From NCBI RefSeq assembly GCF_001279775.1, contig NZ_LGDG01000237.1, positions 109,417 through 173,416 of the forward strand: a DNA stretch of 64,000 nucleotides, given 5' to 3'. Made by a program: the position numbers and the translations under genes. The DNA is from Streptomyces sp. MMG1533. Lineage in GTDB: Bacteria; Actinomycetota; Actinomycetes; Streptomycetales; Streptomycetaceae. Of the stretch, positions 17,787 through 26,123 are shown piece after piece (position 1 is the stretch's first letter; each line of letters opens with the position of its first letter). The notes beneath the pieces were generated by a model. That model did not search any database. It was not told the origin of the DNA and saw nothing but the letters and a program-made list of their open reading frames with translations.

Positions 17787-19184
17787 ATGACGACAGCTCC
17801 CGCCGACTCCACCGGCACCACGCTCACCCCCGAATACGGTGACAGGGTCATCGCCGTCGAGACGGCGGGCTCGGAACCGATCCCCGACGCCGAACGGCAC
17901 GGCGGCCCGCTCCAGTTGCTGTGGACCTGGGCGTCCCCGAACATCGAGTTCGCGACGGTGTACATCGGCGTGATCTCGGTGCTGTTCTTCGGGCTCGGCT
18001 TCTGGCAGGCGACGGCGGCGCTTCTGCTGGGGACGGCGCTGGGCTCGCTGACCCACGGGATCCTCTCGCTGGACGGCCCGCGGTTCGGCGTACCGCAGAT
18101 GGCGGTCGGCCGCTTCTCCTTCGGTTTCCGGGGCAATCTGCTGCCGTCGGGTGTGAACGCACTGGTCGCGGGTGTCGGCTGGTTCGCGGTGAACAGTGTG
18201 AGCGCCGCTTTCGCGCTGAACACGCTGACCGGGCTGCGTCCGCTGCCCTCCCTGTTGCTGGTGGTGGTCGCCGAGATCGTGATCGGCTTCATCGGCCACA
18301 ACTTCGTCCACGCCTTCGAGAAGTACGCCTTCCCGGCGCTGGCGGTGATCTTCCTGCTGGCCGGTGTCTGGACCTTCAAGGAGGCCGACCTGGGCGGGGC
18401 GGGCGCCGGCGGCGGCATCGGCGGCTTCCTGCTCGCCTTCAGCGCGGCCTGGGGCTACGCGGCCGGCTGGAACCCGGGCGCCTCGGACTACTCCCGCTAT
18501 CTCCCGCGTACGGCGAACCGCTTCAAGACCGCCCTGTACCCGGCCGTCGGCCTGTTCGTGTCGATCGCGGTGGTCGCCGTGATCGGCGCGGCGTCCGCGA
18601 CGATCGTCGCCCCCGAGGGCGCCACCCCCACGGCCGCCTTCACGGGCCATCTCCCGGGCTGGCTCGGCAATCTCGTCCTGCTCGCCATCATCCTCGGCGC
18701 GGTCTCCGCGAACGCCCTGAACGTGTACTCGTCGGCCATGTCCATCACCTCCCTCGGCCTCTCGCTCCCGCCGTGGCTCGGCCGCGGCGCCATCGTCGTC
18801 CTGTGCGGTGTCGCCGGTACGTCGGCGGCGTGGGCGTCACTGGCGGACGCGGGGCACGCGTACGAGGCGTTCCTGCTGGTGATCGCGTACTGGGTGGGGC
18901 CGTGGCTCGGGGTCGTGCTGGTGGAGCGGTGGATGCAGGCGCGGACGCCGGCCGAGGTACTGGCGGGGCGGCTCGGTGACCGGACCTTCACCAACTGGCC
19001 CGGGATCGCGGCCCTGTTGATCGGTGTGGCGGTGTCCGTGCCGCTCTTCTCCAACCAGGAGAAGTACGTGGGGTGGGTGCCGGAGCAGTGGCCGTCCTTC
19101 GGCGACATCACGTGCCTGGTCGGGTTCGTGGTCAGTGCGGGGCTGTACGCGGGGCTGCGGGGACGGCTGGGGTCGCGGGTCTGA
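17787..19184 (+). CDS. NCS1-family cytosine/purine permease
   Basis: 465 aa, about 12 membrane helices. NCS1 hallmarks include the TM1 segment SPNIEFATVYIGV and the TM6 region GWNPGASDYSRYLP. It should import a nucleobase or related compound by sodium or proton symport. CodB-like proteins take cytosine; the exact substrate cannot be read. A nucleoside deaminase gene lies about 13 kb away (31648), not adjacent. Confidence 0.9.
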   Translation: MTTAPADSTGTTLTPEYGDRVIAVETAGSEPIPDAERHGGPLQLLWTWASPNIEFATVYIGVISVLFFGLGFWQATAALLLGTALGSLTHGILSLDGPRFGVPQMAVGRFSFGFRGNLLPSGVNALVAGVGWFAVNSVSAAFALNTLTGLRPLPSLLLVVVAEIVIGFIGHNFVHAFEKYAFPALAVIFLLAGVWTFKEADLGGAGAGGGIGGFLLAFSAAWGYAAGWNPGASDYSRYLPRTANRFKTALYPAVGLFVSIAVVAVIGAASATIVAPEGATPTAAFTGHLPGWLGNLVLLAIILGAVSANALNVYSSAMSITSLGLSLPPWLGRGAIVVLCGVAGTSAAWASLADAGHAYEAFLLVIAYWVGPWLGVVLVERWMQARTPAEVLAGRLGDRTFTNWPGIAALLIGVAVSVPLFSNQEKYVGWVPEQWPSFGDITCLVGFVVSAGLYAGLRGRLGSRV

Positions 19185-19189
19185 ACGGA

Positions 19190-19252
19190 CGGGGGTCCGC
19201 GAGTCCGCGAGGCCGGGGGTCCGCGGGTCAGCCCCTGAGTTCAGCCCTTGAG
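19190..19252. repeat. Short imperfect duplications at the end of the ArsR gene
   Basis: GGGGGTCCGCG occurs at 19191-19201 and 19215-19225, and TCAGCCCCTGAG / TCAGCCCTTGAG at 19228-19239 and 19241-19252. The last copy contains the stop codon of the ArsR gene (19241-19243, minus strand). Confidence 0.6.
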
Positions 19253-19561
19253 CACGAGTTCCAGCAGCCCCGGAAAGCGGGCCTCGAACTCCGCCCGGCG
19301 CAGGCGGTTGACGCGCCGGGGCCCCTCGTCGCGCTGTTCGACGAGACCGGCCCCTCGGAGCACGGCGAAGTGATGACTCAGGGCGGCCTTCCCGACCGGC
19401 ACGTCGAAGCTGCCGCAGGCGCGCGTCCACTCGGGCGAGCCCGCCAACTCCCGGACGAGGGTGAGGCGTACGGGATCGGCGAGCGCGGCCAGCGCGGTGA
19501 GGACCGGGACGTCGTCGGGGTGGGTGTGGTCGGGGGCGGCCCGATGGCTGGTGGTGGCCAC
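19241..19561 (-). CDS. ArsR-family winged-helix regulator
   Basis: 106 aa. The DNA-binding core is DPVRLTLVRELAGSPEWTRA, then KAALSHHFAVLRGAGLVEQ, ending in FEARFPGLLELV. No metal-binding Cys pair is visible, so it may sense a non-metal signal. GTG 19561 has GGAGG upstream; the frame is open to 19621 but that would bury the promoter. It diverges from a quinone oxidoreductase, its likely target. Confidence 0.85.
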   Translation of the reverse strand: MATTSHRAAPDHTHPDDVPVLTALAALADPVRLTLVRELAGSPEWTRACGSFDVPVGKAALSHHFAVLRGAGLVEQRDEGPRRVNRLRRAEFEARFPGLLELVLKG

Positions 19562-19601
19562 GCTGTCCTGCCTCCTGCTCCTGGACTCCCGCTTGCCGAG
19601 T

Positions 19602-19647
19602 GTTCGATGAAAACCATACACTCACGAGTGTTCGCTTTTCATTGAAC
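19602..19647. promoter_or_regulatory. Nested inverted repeats, ArsR/quinone reductase intergenic
   Basis: An outer pair GTTCGATGAAAA (19602-19613) and TTTTCATTGAAC (19636-19647) matches at 11 of 12 positions. Inside it lies a perfect ACACTC-N2-GAGTGT dyad (19618-19631). The position between divergent genes suggests control by the ArsR protein. Confidence 0.55.
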
Positions 19648-19681
19648 AGTTCTCACTGACCACCGACCCGGGGAGTCCGGC

Positions 19682-20656
19682 ATGCGCGCGATCGAGATCC
19701 AGGAGCACGGCGGCCCCGAGGTCCTCAGGCCGGTGGAGGCGGAGGTTCCCGAGCCGGGCCCCGGCCAGGTGAGCATCGACGTGGCGTACGCGGGCGTGAA
19801 CTTCGCGGACCTGAAGGCCCGTTCGGACGGCTACCGGGTGCCCGCCCTCCCCTTCCGCCCCGGCCTGGAGGCCTCCGGTCGGGTGCGGGCGCTCGGCGAG
19901 GGGGTCACCGGGCTCTCCGTGGGCCAGGAGGTGACCGCGCTGACGGACGGCGGCGCCTACGCGGAGGTGGCCGTGGCGGAGGCGGCGACGGTCTTCCCGC
20001 TGCCGGAGAACGTGGACCTGCGCACGGCCGCGACCCTCCCCACGGTGCTGCCGACGGCCTACGCACTCGTCCACACGGTGGGCCGGCTCCAGCCGGGCGA
20101 GAGTGTCCTGGTGCAGGGCGCGGCGGGCGGAATCGGCACGGTGGTGGGGCAGTTGGCGAAGGCGGCGGGCGCCGGGGCGGTGTACGGGGTGGTCTCGGGA
20201 GAGGCGAAGGCGGCGTATGCCCGCGAGCACGGCTACGACGAGGTCTTCGTCGGCGAGTTCGAGAAGGCGGTACGGGAGGCGACCGGCGGTCGGGGTGTCG
20301 ACCTGGCCCTCGACCCGGTGGGCGGCGAGACGTTCCGCGGCAGCCTGGCCTCCCTCGCGGTCTTCGGGCGACTCGTCTCCTTCGGCAACGCGAGTTCGGC
20401 CGAGCCGTGGAAGGTGGGCCAGCCGGAGCTGTTTCCGTACGGCGTCACGGTGGGCGGCTTCTCCATCCTGACCCTGGCGAAGACGGCCCCGGCACAGCTG
20501 CGGGCGCTGGCCGAGCGGGCGTTCACCACGGTGGCCGACGGCACGGTGTCCCTGCCGGTGACGGCGGAGTTCGCGCTGACGGAGGCGGCGGAGGCCCACC
20601 GGTTGATGGGAGCGAGGGCCAGCACGGGGAAGCTGCTGCTGAAGGTCGGAGCCTAG
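19682..20656 (+). CDS. NADPH:quinone oxidoreductase (zeta-crystallin-like MDR)
   Basis: 324 aa medium-chain dehydrogenase/reductase without the structural-zinc cysteines. Nucleotide-binding loop: VLVQGAAGGIGTVVGQLAK (about residues 143-161), with upstream RPGLEASGRV. It likely reduces quinones or conjugated carbonyls with NADPH. ATG 19682 has GGGGAG upstream. Divergent from an ArsR regulator. Confidence 0.9.
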   Translation: MRAIEIQEHGGPEVLRPVEAEVPEPGPGQVSIDVAYAGVNFADLKARSDGYRVPALPFRPGLEASGRVRALGEGVTGLSVGQEVTALTDGGAYAEVAVAEAATVFPLPENVDLRTAATLPTVLPTAYALVHTVGRLQPGESVLVQGAAGGIGTVVGQLAKAAGAGAVYGVVSGEAKAAYAREHGYDEVFVGEFEKAVREATGGRGVDLALDPVGGETFRGSLASLAVFGRLVSFGNASSAEPWKVGQPELFPYGVTVGGFSILTLAKTAPAQLRALAERAFTTVADGTVSLPVTAEFALTEAAEAHRLMGARASTGKLLLKVGA

Positions 20657-20960
20657 GAGAAAGCCGCTTGTCGGCTCCCGTGCCCATCCCCGGCGTACTG
20701 CCTGGCTTGGAACGAGTTCGAGGTGTCGAATCACCGGCTTGGATACGTCGCCACCGACCCGCTGCGACTGACCTCAGACGGCGGAGGAATCTGTCCGAGG
20801 TTCGCATCAGCAGCGCCGTGGCGCTTGCCCGTCTCCGCACTGACGCCGCCGGCGAGATCACAGTTGGTGTAGGCGGTGTTGAGGTGCTTCTCCACTTAGC
20901 GGGCGACGTCGGTAAGTGGCCACTTGCTCGTGGAGTTCACCAAGTACCTTGTGCCAGCCT
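20657..20960. other. Gene-free stretch between quinone reductase and DUF6177 gene
   Basis: 304 bp with no convincing ORF. A small 5-bp hairpin AGCCG-N5-CGGCT (20662-20676) just after the quinone reductase stop could end transcription. AAGTGGCCACTT at 20911-20922 is a perfect 12-bp palindrome. The base composition drops here compared with the genes to the left, marking the left edge of the accessory toxin cassette. Confidence 0.4.
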
Positions 20961-22358
20961 CTACTTCGTCTTGAAGCGGGTGTAGATCTGTCGAAGCTGG
21001 TCCAGCGCGGCGGGATCGGTGCCGTCTCCGAAGGTGTAGTGAAGCGCGGGGTGCGCACGCGGCCCGAGTCGGGCAGGGGGAGGGCCCGTCTGAGCGGCAC
21101 GCAGGCGGTTCGCGCCCAGGTCCCGGACCGCGCTGGGGCCGAGCGTCAGGGTGAGTGGAATCGGTATGGGCTCGAAGTGGGCGGGGGTGGTGAGGTCGGC
21201 GCGGGCGGTGCGTGTCTGGGTGAGCATGGTGGCGAGGTCGTGCCGGGTGACGAGGGTCTCGGCCAGGTCGGACAGTACGTCCGAGGTGGGCTGTTCTTGG
21301 TCTTCGTGGTAGCCCAGGGCCATCGTGATGTGTTCTTCGATGCCGGCAGGGGTGTGGGTGATGCTCATCGTGGCGAGCGCGGGACGGTCGGGGGCGCCGA
21401 TGGCGATCAGCCAGGTGGGGGCGGAGTTCTGAGCGCGGGTGCGTGCCAGGTCGGTCAACTGCCTGCGTGACCATGGCACATTGACGGGTTCTGCCGTGGA
21501 CCAGCCTGCGGGCGGGTTTCCGGTGAGCGCCTGCCAGGCGGTTTCCAGGGCGCCGCCGAGGAGGAGGTGTTCGCCTGCGGAGTGGATGGTGCGGATGGCC
21601 AGGATCAGTTGCCGTTGGCCTGCGGTGCCGGGTTGGGGTTTGAAGGCGTCCGCGGTTTGCGGGTTCTCTGCGGGAGGGGCGAAGTGTCCGTCTTTCCAGT
21701 GCAGTGCGGCGCCGGTGAGGCCGTCGTGATAGCCGCGCTCCGAGTCGCGTACCACCCAGCGGGACCGGAGGCGCCCCAGCAGGGTGCGGGTTGGGAGGGT
21801 GAGCCGGGTGGCGGGTGGGGTGACGATCTGCAGTTCCCGCTCGGCCTCGGCGGCGGTGCGCATGATCTCGGTGAGTGAGGCGGTGGCCGCCACGACGGGG
21901 CGGTCCTGGATCACGACGACGGCGCGGTCGGTGAGTATGTCCACCCCTGCCGGGGTGTGGGGAGCGGTTTCCCCGGGAGGGGTCTCTACGACGTCGGTCT
22001 CGCCGGATACAGCGGGCGGCCAGACGGCGCCTCCGAGAACCGCGGTCAGCCGCGCACCGATGGAACCGGCCAACTGCCCTGCCGTCTCATAGGCCGTGTT
22101 CGAGTGGATCTCTGTCCACCACACCGGGGCATCGACTCCCACGCCCGGCCCGAGCAGGCGCTCGACCTCTCCCTGCACTTGGACGAAGAGCGGCGCTTCG
22201 AACGACACCAGCGTCTGCCCGGCCTCGCCCTGCAGCTGAATCCTCGATTCGTCGGCACTTCTTGCTACCCGTACCTCGGGGCCGCCTGCATACAGACCGG
22301 CAAGTACGGTCCGCACGTCGGGCATTTTGGGAGTGAGTGCCAGTACGTCCTGGGTCAC
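20961..22358 (-). CDS. DUF6177-family protein
   Basis: 465 aa, soluble, no signal peptide. I recognise the actinobacterial DUF6177 layout: an N-terminal helix-rich part, a central ILTDRAVVVIQDRPVVAATASL block and a C-terminal region ending LDQLRQIYTRFKTK. Function unknown, but the family is repeatedly found beside secreted WXG-like and toxin genes, as here (downstream of DUF6507, toxin and pentapeptide genes, all on the same strand). GTG 22358, with GGGAAAG upstream, is 24 nt after the pentapeptide gene. Confidence 0.65.
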   Translation of the reverse strand: MTQDVLALTPKMPDVRTVLAGLYAGGPEVRVARSADESRIQLQGEAGQTLVSFEAPLFVQVQGEVERLLGPGVGVDAPVWWTEIHSNTAYETAGQLAGSIGARLTAVLGGAVWPPAVSGETDVVETPPGETAPHTPAGVDILTDRAVVVIQDRPVVAATASLTEIMRTAAEAERELQIVTPPATRLTLPTRTLLGRLRSRWVVRDSERGYHDGLTGAALHWKDGHFAPPAENPQTADAFKPQPGTAGQRQLILAIRTIHSAGEHLLLGGALETAWQALTGNPPAGWSTAEPVNVPWSRRQLTDLARTRAQNSAPTWLIAIGAPDRPALATMSITHTPAGIEEHITMALGYHEDQEQPTSDVLSDLAETLVTRHDLATMLTQTRTARADLTTPAHFEPIPIPLTLTLGPSAVRDLGANRLRAAQTGPPPARLGPRAHPALHYTFGDGTDPAALDQLRQIYTRFKTK

Positions 22359-22382
22359 GTGTCTTTCCCGTCGGCGTGCTGG

Positions 22383-22970
22383 TCAGCGGACATTGACCTG
22401 GGCCCCGCGGCGGTTGAGCCAATCCTGCAATTCCGGACCGTCCAGTTCTCGGACTCCGTCTTCGTCGACCACCTTCGCCGGGCCAAAAACCACCCCGTTG
22501 AAACCAGTGACGACGGTTCCTTCATCCATCGTGACTTCAAATGCGGTGTCCTGCGCGGATGCGCCGGACAGATCGGCCCCCTGGAGTTGGCAGTCGAAGA
22601 ACGAGGCGCCGTCCAGCTGGGCACTTCGGAAACTGGCCCCCCGGGCATCCACCAACGACACTTCCGCGCTGCCAAGATTCACGCGGTTCAGATTCGCTCC
22701 ACGCAGAACGGCGTGATCGAGTACCGATTTCACCAAGGTGCTCCCGGAGAGATCGGCACCGGTGAAGTCTGCTCCCTCGAGATGGGAACGGTACAAGTCC
22801 ACTTTGATCAGCTTGGCCTCGTGCAGGATCGCTTGTGACAGGAGGCTGTTGGCGAGCTCGCTGCCGGAGAGGTCGACGCGAGAGAGGTTCATGCCAGCCA
22901 CGTCCAAGAGCGGATCTACGCCTGCTGCCCAACGGTCAAGAGCCTCGGCTGCCTCTTGACTGTCAGGCAT
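22383..22970 (-). CDS. Pentapeptide-repeat protein, possible immunity factor
   Basis: 195 aa. After ~30 residues, consecutive A(D/N)LxX repeats (NLSRV, DLSGS, ADFTGADLSGS, ANLNR, ASFRSAQLDGASF, ADLSGAS) build a right-handed quadrilateral beta-helix over residues ~25-135. A non-repeat C-terminus follows. It begins 19 nt after the toxin gene stop; the place directly behind a polymorphic toxin is where its immunity gene normally lies. ATG 22970 avoids overlap with the toxin. Confidence 0.7.
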   Translation of the reverse strand: MPDSQEAAEALDRWAAGVDPLLDVAGMNLSRVDLSGSELANSLLSQAILHEAKLIKVDLYRSHLEGADFTGADLSGSTLVKSVLDHAVLRGANLNRVNLGSAEVSLVDARGASFRSAQLDGASFFDCQLQGADLSGASAQDTAFEVTMDEGTVVTGFNGVVFGPAKVVDEDGVRELDGPELQDWLNRRGAQVNVR

Positions 22971-22989
22971 ACGCGTGATCCGGCGCGAC

Positions 22990-25056
22990 TCACGGGTACC
23001 AGATGACACTATTGCCCCATCCTCTTCGCTCGACCATGGCCTTGATGTCGTCGATAGCGGCCTGATTTGCATTCCGCGTATCAATGATGACGGTGCGGTC
23101 GAGTTTCTCGATCTGCTTTGTCATCTTCTTTTCCCAGCTGCCATTGTTCTGCGGGTCGTAAGCTCCCCTGAAGGGCATCGACTTGTCCCGCTGAGTATTC
23201 AGCGGCGGCCAGTCGGAATGCACTCCCTTGAGGTCGTAGTACTGCCCGGTGCTGGGCGAATAGTAGTCACCCTGGTTGGCCTTCAAGGGGCGCTGGATGT
23301 CTGCAGGAAGTTTACCTTGCTCTCTCAGGTCGATACCCACCCGCGCTTCGTCCATCTCTGACGGCTCGACTTTCCCCTCATGGTCAGGATCATGCTTGAG
23401 GACGTCGAAGTCGCTGCGGTATTGGTCTTCCAGATCCGCAAGGCGTTGATCGACCGCTGTCTTTTCCTCTGCGGTCAACTCCTGCTTGGGCCCATCTGCC
23501 GGATCAGGCGCGTCCCCACCAAGACCGGGGGAATCGCCGCCCGCTCCTCCACTGCCTGATCCACCGTCACCAGCAGGGTGATGGGGTATCCCGTCGCCGC
23601 CTGCTCCGCCGCCGTCCGCGCCGCCGGCCGCATGTCCGGTTTCCCCATGGACAGGGGGAGCTTCCCCGCCGCTTGACGCCTCCGGGCCGGTGCTTCGCTC
23701 GGATACGTGGGCGCCGCCTTCGGGAGAGCGTCCCCCGACGGTGGCGAGTTCCCGGTCGTGACTTGGGGCATTGCCGGTGAGATCGGTGCCCGCGGGTTCG
23801 GTCTTGGGCTTGGCGGTGATGGGGTTGTTGTCGGAGTCGAGGATGGTGAACTTGCCGTCCTCGACGTGTACCGCATAGCCGTTGTCAAGTTCCCAGACGG
23901 TGTGCGGGTTGTTCGGGCCTGGGATGCCGTCGAGGCGGGCGCCGGCCTTGGCGATGATCTCGGACATCTTGGGAAGTGAGGTCACGGCCTGACCGGCCTT
24001 GAGGCCGGCGCCGACCGGGTCGAGGAATTCGAGGACGCGTGCCGCCTTGGCGGCCGTTGCGCTGCCCCTGAGGCCGCTGCCCGCCAAGCCTCCCAGGCCG
24101 AACGTGCCCACAGTGACGATCACTGTGCCGGAGGCGCGGGCCGGATTCTCGCCCCATGTGTCCCAGGCGACCGTGCCTTTGAAGAAGTCCTTGGCCGCCT
24201 GTTTGGCACGCTTCTCGTCGGCGCTTTCCTCATCCGGGCCGATGGTGTGGTCCATGACCCAGTCGTAGGGCGTAGCGGTGTACAGGCCGATTCCTGTGAC
24301 GGCGTCCTTGAGGCTGCCCCAGGCGTCCCCGGCGGCGTCGCTGCCGTCCCAGCCGAAGAGGGTGGCGCCGCCGCGGATGCCGCCCCAGACGTTGTCCTTG
24401 ATAATGCCGTCCCAGACCACGCTCTTGGCGCCGTGCCCCCACCAGTCCAGGCTCCACGTCTCGTACGTGCGCTGCTCCGGGGTGCCCCAGGGAAGTTCCT
24501 TGGCCTGCTTGATCATGTCGGCGGTGTAGCCGTACATGCCCGGCTTGTGCGTACCGTCGTCGACCTTCCACTCGGGGCGGCACATGGCCGGACTGATCGC
24601 GTTGATCTTGTTGGCGGCCGCACGTTCGGCGGCCTCGAACCCGGCCCGTGCCGCGGCCACATCGTCCATCAGCGCCTGGTGCTTGTCGGACTTGGCCTCG
24701 TCATCGGTCCAGTCGTCATCGCCCGCAACGCTCTCGACGAACGTGAAGGCATCGGCTCTGAGTTGCTTGAGCCGGTCCGCGTACGGCTTCGCGTCCTTGA
24801 CGAACGTTTCCAGGGCACCGGCCAGCGCCTCCACGTTGTCCGCGAAATCGTCGGCGGTGGCCTTCACCGGCCCCGTGGTACCCAGGAGTTGGTGCGCTTC
24901 CGGCGCTTTGTAGTGCGCGGCGATCCCCTGGAAGCGGGAGTGGACGTCCCCGCCGCCGCTGCGGATGCCGCCCGCGCGGGTGCGCAGACTGGAGGCGGCC
25001 TTCTCTAATTCGCCGAAGTCACCGGTGTACTGCGGGATCATCCCCGGTTCGATCAT
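22990..25056 (-). CDS. Polymorphic toxin with WXG-like N-terminus and C-terminal nuclease-like domain
   Basis: 688 aa. Residues ~1-130 form a helical WXG100/LXG-like export domain; ~160-330 a linker with GWDGSDAAGD; ~400-520 a Gly/Pro/Ser-rich flexible segment; and the last ~130 residues a compact domain (ARVGIDLREQGKLPADIQ, GQYYDLKGVHSDWPP, WEKKMTKQIEKLDRTVIIDT, WGNSVIWYP). The D-x-K of YYDLKG and upstream acidic residues resemble PD-(D/E)xK/CdiA-CT-type nucleases. Export through a type VII-like route and contact toxicity are inferred. Follows the DUF6507 gene by 5 nt. Confidence 0.75.
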   Translation of the reverse strand: MIEPGMIPQYTGDFGELEKAASSLRTRAGGIRSGGGDVHSRFQGIAAHYKAPEAHQLLGTTGPVKATADDFADNVEALAGALETFVKDAKPYADRLKQLRADAFTFVESVAGDDDWTDDEAKSDKHQALMDDVAAARAGFEAAERAAANKINAISPAMCRPEWKVDDGTHKPGMYGYTADMIKQAKELPWGTPEQRTYETWSLDWWGHGAKSVVWDGIIKDNVWGGIRGGATLFGWDGSDAAGDAWGSLKDAVTGIGLYTATPYDWVMDHTIGPDEESADEKRAKQAAKDFFKGTVAWDTWGENPARASGTVIVTVGTFGLGGLAGSGLRGSATAAKAARVLEFLDPVGAGLKAGQAVTSLPKMSEIIAKAGARLDGIPGPNNPHTVWELDNGYAVHVEDGKFTILDSDNNPITAKPKTEPAGTDLTGNAPSHDRELATVGGRSPEGGAHVSERSTGPEASSGGEAPPVHGETGHAAGGADGGGAGGDGIPHHPAGDGGSGSGGAGGDSPGLGGDAPDPADGPKQELTAEEKTAVDQRLADLEDQYRSDFDVLKHDPDHEGKVEPSEMDEARVGIDLREQGKLPADIQRPLKANQGDYYSPSTGQYYDLKGVHSDWPPLNTQRDKSMPFRGAYDPQNNGSWEKKMTKQIEKLDRTVIIDTRNANQAAIDDIKAMVERRGWGNSVIWYP

Positions 25057-25061
25057 GCCGA

Positions 25062-25451
25062 CTATTTCCCGTCCCGCTTGCCGGCAACAGCATTGAGCTC
25101 CTGGGGGGTGGGGGCTTTGGATGCCTCACGCTGCGCGTCGGCGGCCATCTTCAGATCACCCTCGACGTACTCGGTGGTCGCCGCGATGGTCCCCTCCATG
25201 GTCTTCCTGGTGCGGGCGCCCATGAACCTGACCTTGTGCTCGGTGTCGGTGACGAAGTTCGCCACCGCCGCACCCACCGGTCCCACAGGAGCGTTCCCGC
25301 AGTACGGACCGCTGATCGTCCCCGCGGACACGGCGGCACTCTGCGCGCTCTTGCCATAGCCCTGTACATCTTTGCTCAGCTCGTCGGCGGCCTGACCCAC
25401 CAACGACAGGATCGACTGCACCCCGCTGGGTGAAATGTCCCACCCGGTCAC
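25062..25451 (-). CDS. DUF6507 small helical protein
   Basis: 129 aa, entirely helical, starting GWDISPSGVQSIL and containing EFxT-like TDTEHKVRFMGARTRKTMEG. This matches the DUF6507 family, WXG100-sized partners that precede toxin genes in Streptomyces. It is probably co-exported with, or chaperones, the toxin encoded 5 nt downstream. GTG 25451 has GAGGGTGGGG upstream. Confidence 0.7.
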   Translation of the reverse strand: MTGWDISPSGVQSILSLVGQAADELSKDVQGYGKSAQSAAVSAGTISGPYCGNAPVGPVGAAVANFVTDTEHKVRFMGARTRKTMEGTIAATTEYVEGDLKMAADAQREASKAPTPQELNAVAGKRDGK

Positions 25452-25546
25452 GCCAACCCCACCCTCGGTTAGTCCACCCTCGCCTCAGCGGCCGACCGCC
25501 GCCCGCGGACGAGCTGCGGCTTGCAACAGATTGTCGATCAACCTTC

Positions 25547-25561
25547 CCCAGGGCTCCTGGG
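25547..25561. promoter_or_regulatory. Perfect dyad upstream of the toxin cassette
   Basis: CCCAGG-N3-CCTGGG, a perfect 6-bp inverted repeat about 100 bp upstream of the DUF6507 start. The stretch 25452-25639 contains no gene and should hold the cassette promoter. Confidence 0.3.
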
Positions 25562-25639
25562 ATATGCAAGCCCTGCCGATCCCCAAGCTCAGTGATCCCG
25601 TTCATAGAGTGACGCCGCGCCGGTTGCTGTCGACGGCGC

Positions 25640-25777
25640 TCAGACGCCGGGCCGACGGCTGCGAGGAGATTCCGGCGCCGAGCCGTCCAAGAAGAGATCG
25701 GTGAGGGCCCACACCGCGGAGTCAAGCAAGTCCGGCAACTTCTCCTCGTGGTCGCTCGCGCACACGTACGTCGTCAT
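25640..25777 (-). CDS. Small hypothetical protein
   Basis: 45 aa (MTTYVCASDHEEKLPDLLDS, then AVWALTDLFLDG). Not recognised. ATG 25777 is preceded by GGAGGAGCAG, an almost ideal ribosome site, which is the main reason for calling it. One Cys and an acidic amphipathic helix are visible. It lies upstream of the toxin cassette on the same strand. It could be spurious. Confidence 0.4.
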   Translation of the reverse strand: MTTYVCASDHEEKLPDLLDSAVWALTDLFLDGSAPESPRSRRPGV

Positions 25778-25931
25778 CTGCTCCTCCAACGCCGTATGCG
25801 ACCGGCGGCACAGGAAAGAGGTGTTCCGCTTCGATCCCGCGGAGATGAGGGACCCCCCTGCGAACGCGGTCCTCGGTGCCGGATGGAGCTGGCGCGGCAT
25901 GAATTTCCGGCTCTGACGACCGGCCCGCCGG

Positions 25932-26123
25932 TCAGCGCAGGGCGGAGGTGAACGCGGACCAGGCGGCGTGACTGACGAGCAGGACGGGGCCGTCAGGGGT
26001 TTTGCTGTCGCGGACGGGGACGAGGGTGGGGAACTCGGGGGCTATTTCGATACAGTTGCCGCCGTTGGCGTCGCTGTGACTGCTCTTGATCCAGGTCGCG
26101 GCGCTGAGATCGTGGCTGTTCAT
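25932..26123 (-). CDS. DUF397 protein
   Basis: 63 aa with the DUF397 core WIKSSHSDANGGNCIEIA, then VRDSKTPDGPVLLVSHAAW. DUF397 proteins pair with XRE-DUF5753 regulators (BldB-like and WhiJ-like systems of Streptomyces). The start ATG 26123 lies inside the XRE reading frame. Confidence 0.85.
   Translation of the reverse strand: MNSHDLSAATWIKSSHSDANGGNCIEIAPEFPTLVPVRDSKTPDGPVLLVSHAAWSAFTSALR

Noticed and set aside
17618..18418. Long upstream extension of the EamA frame
   Set aside because: It lies antisense to the NCS1 permease; the real N-terminus begins at ATG 17617 just before the first membrane helix.
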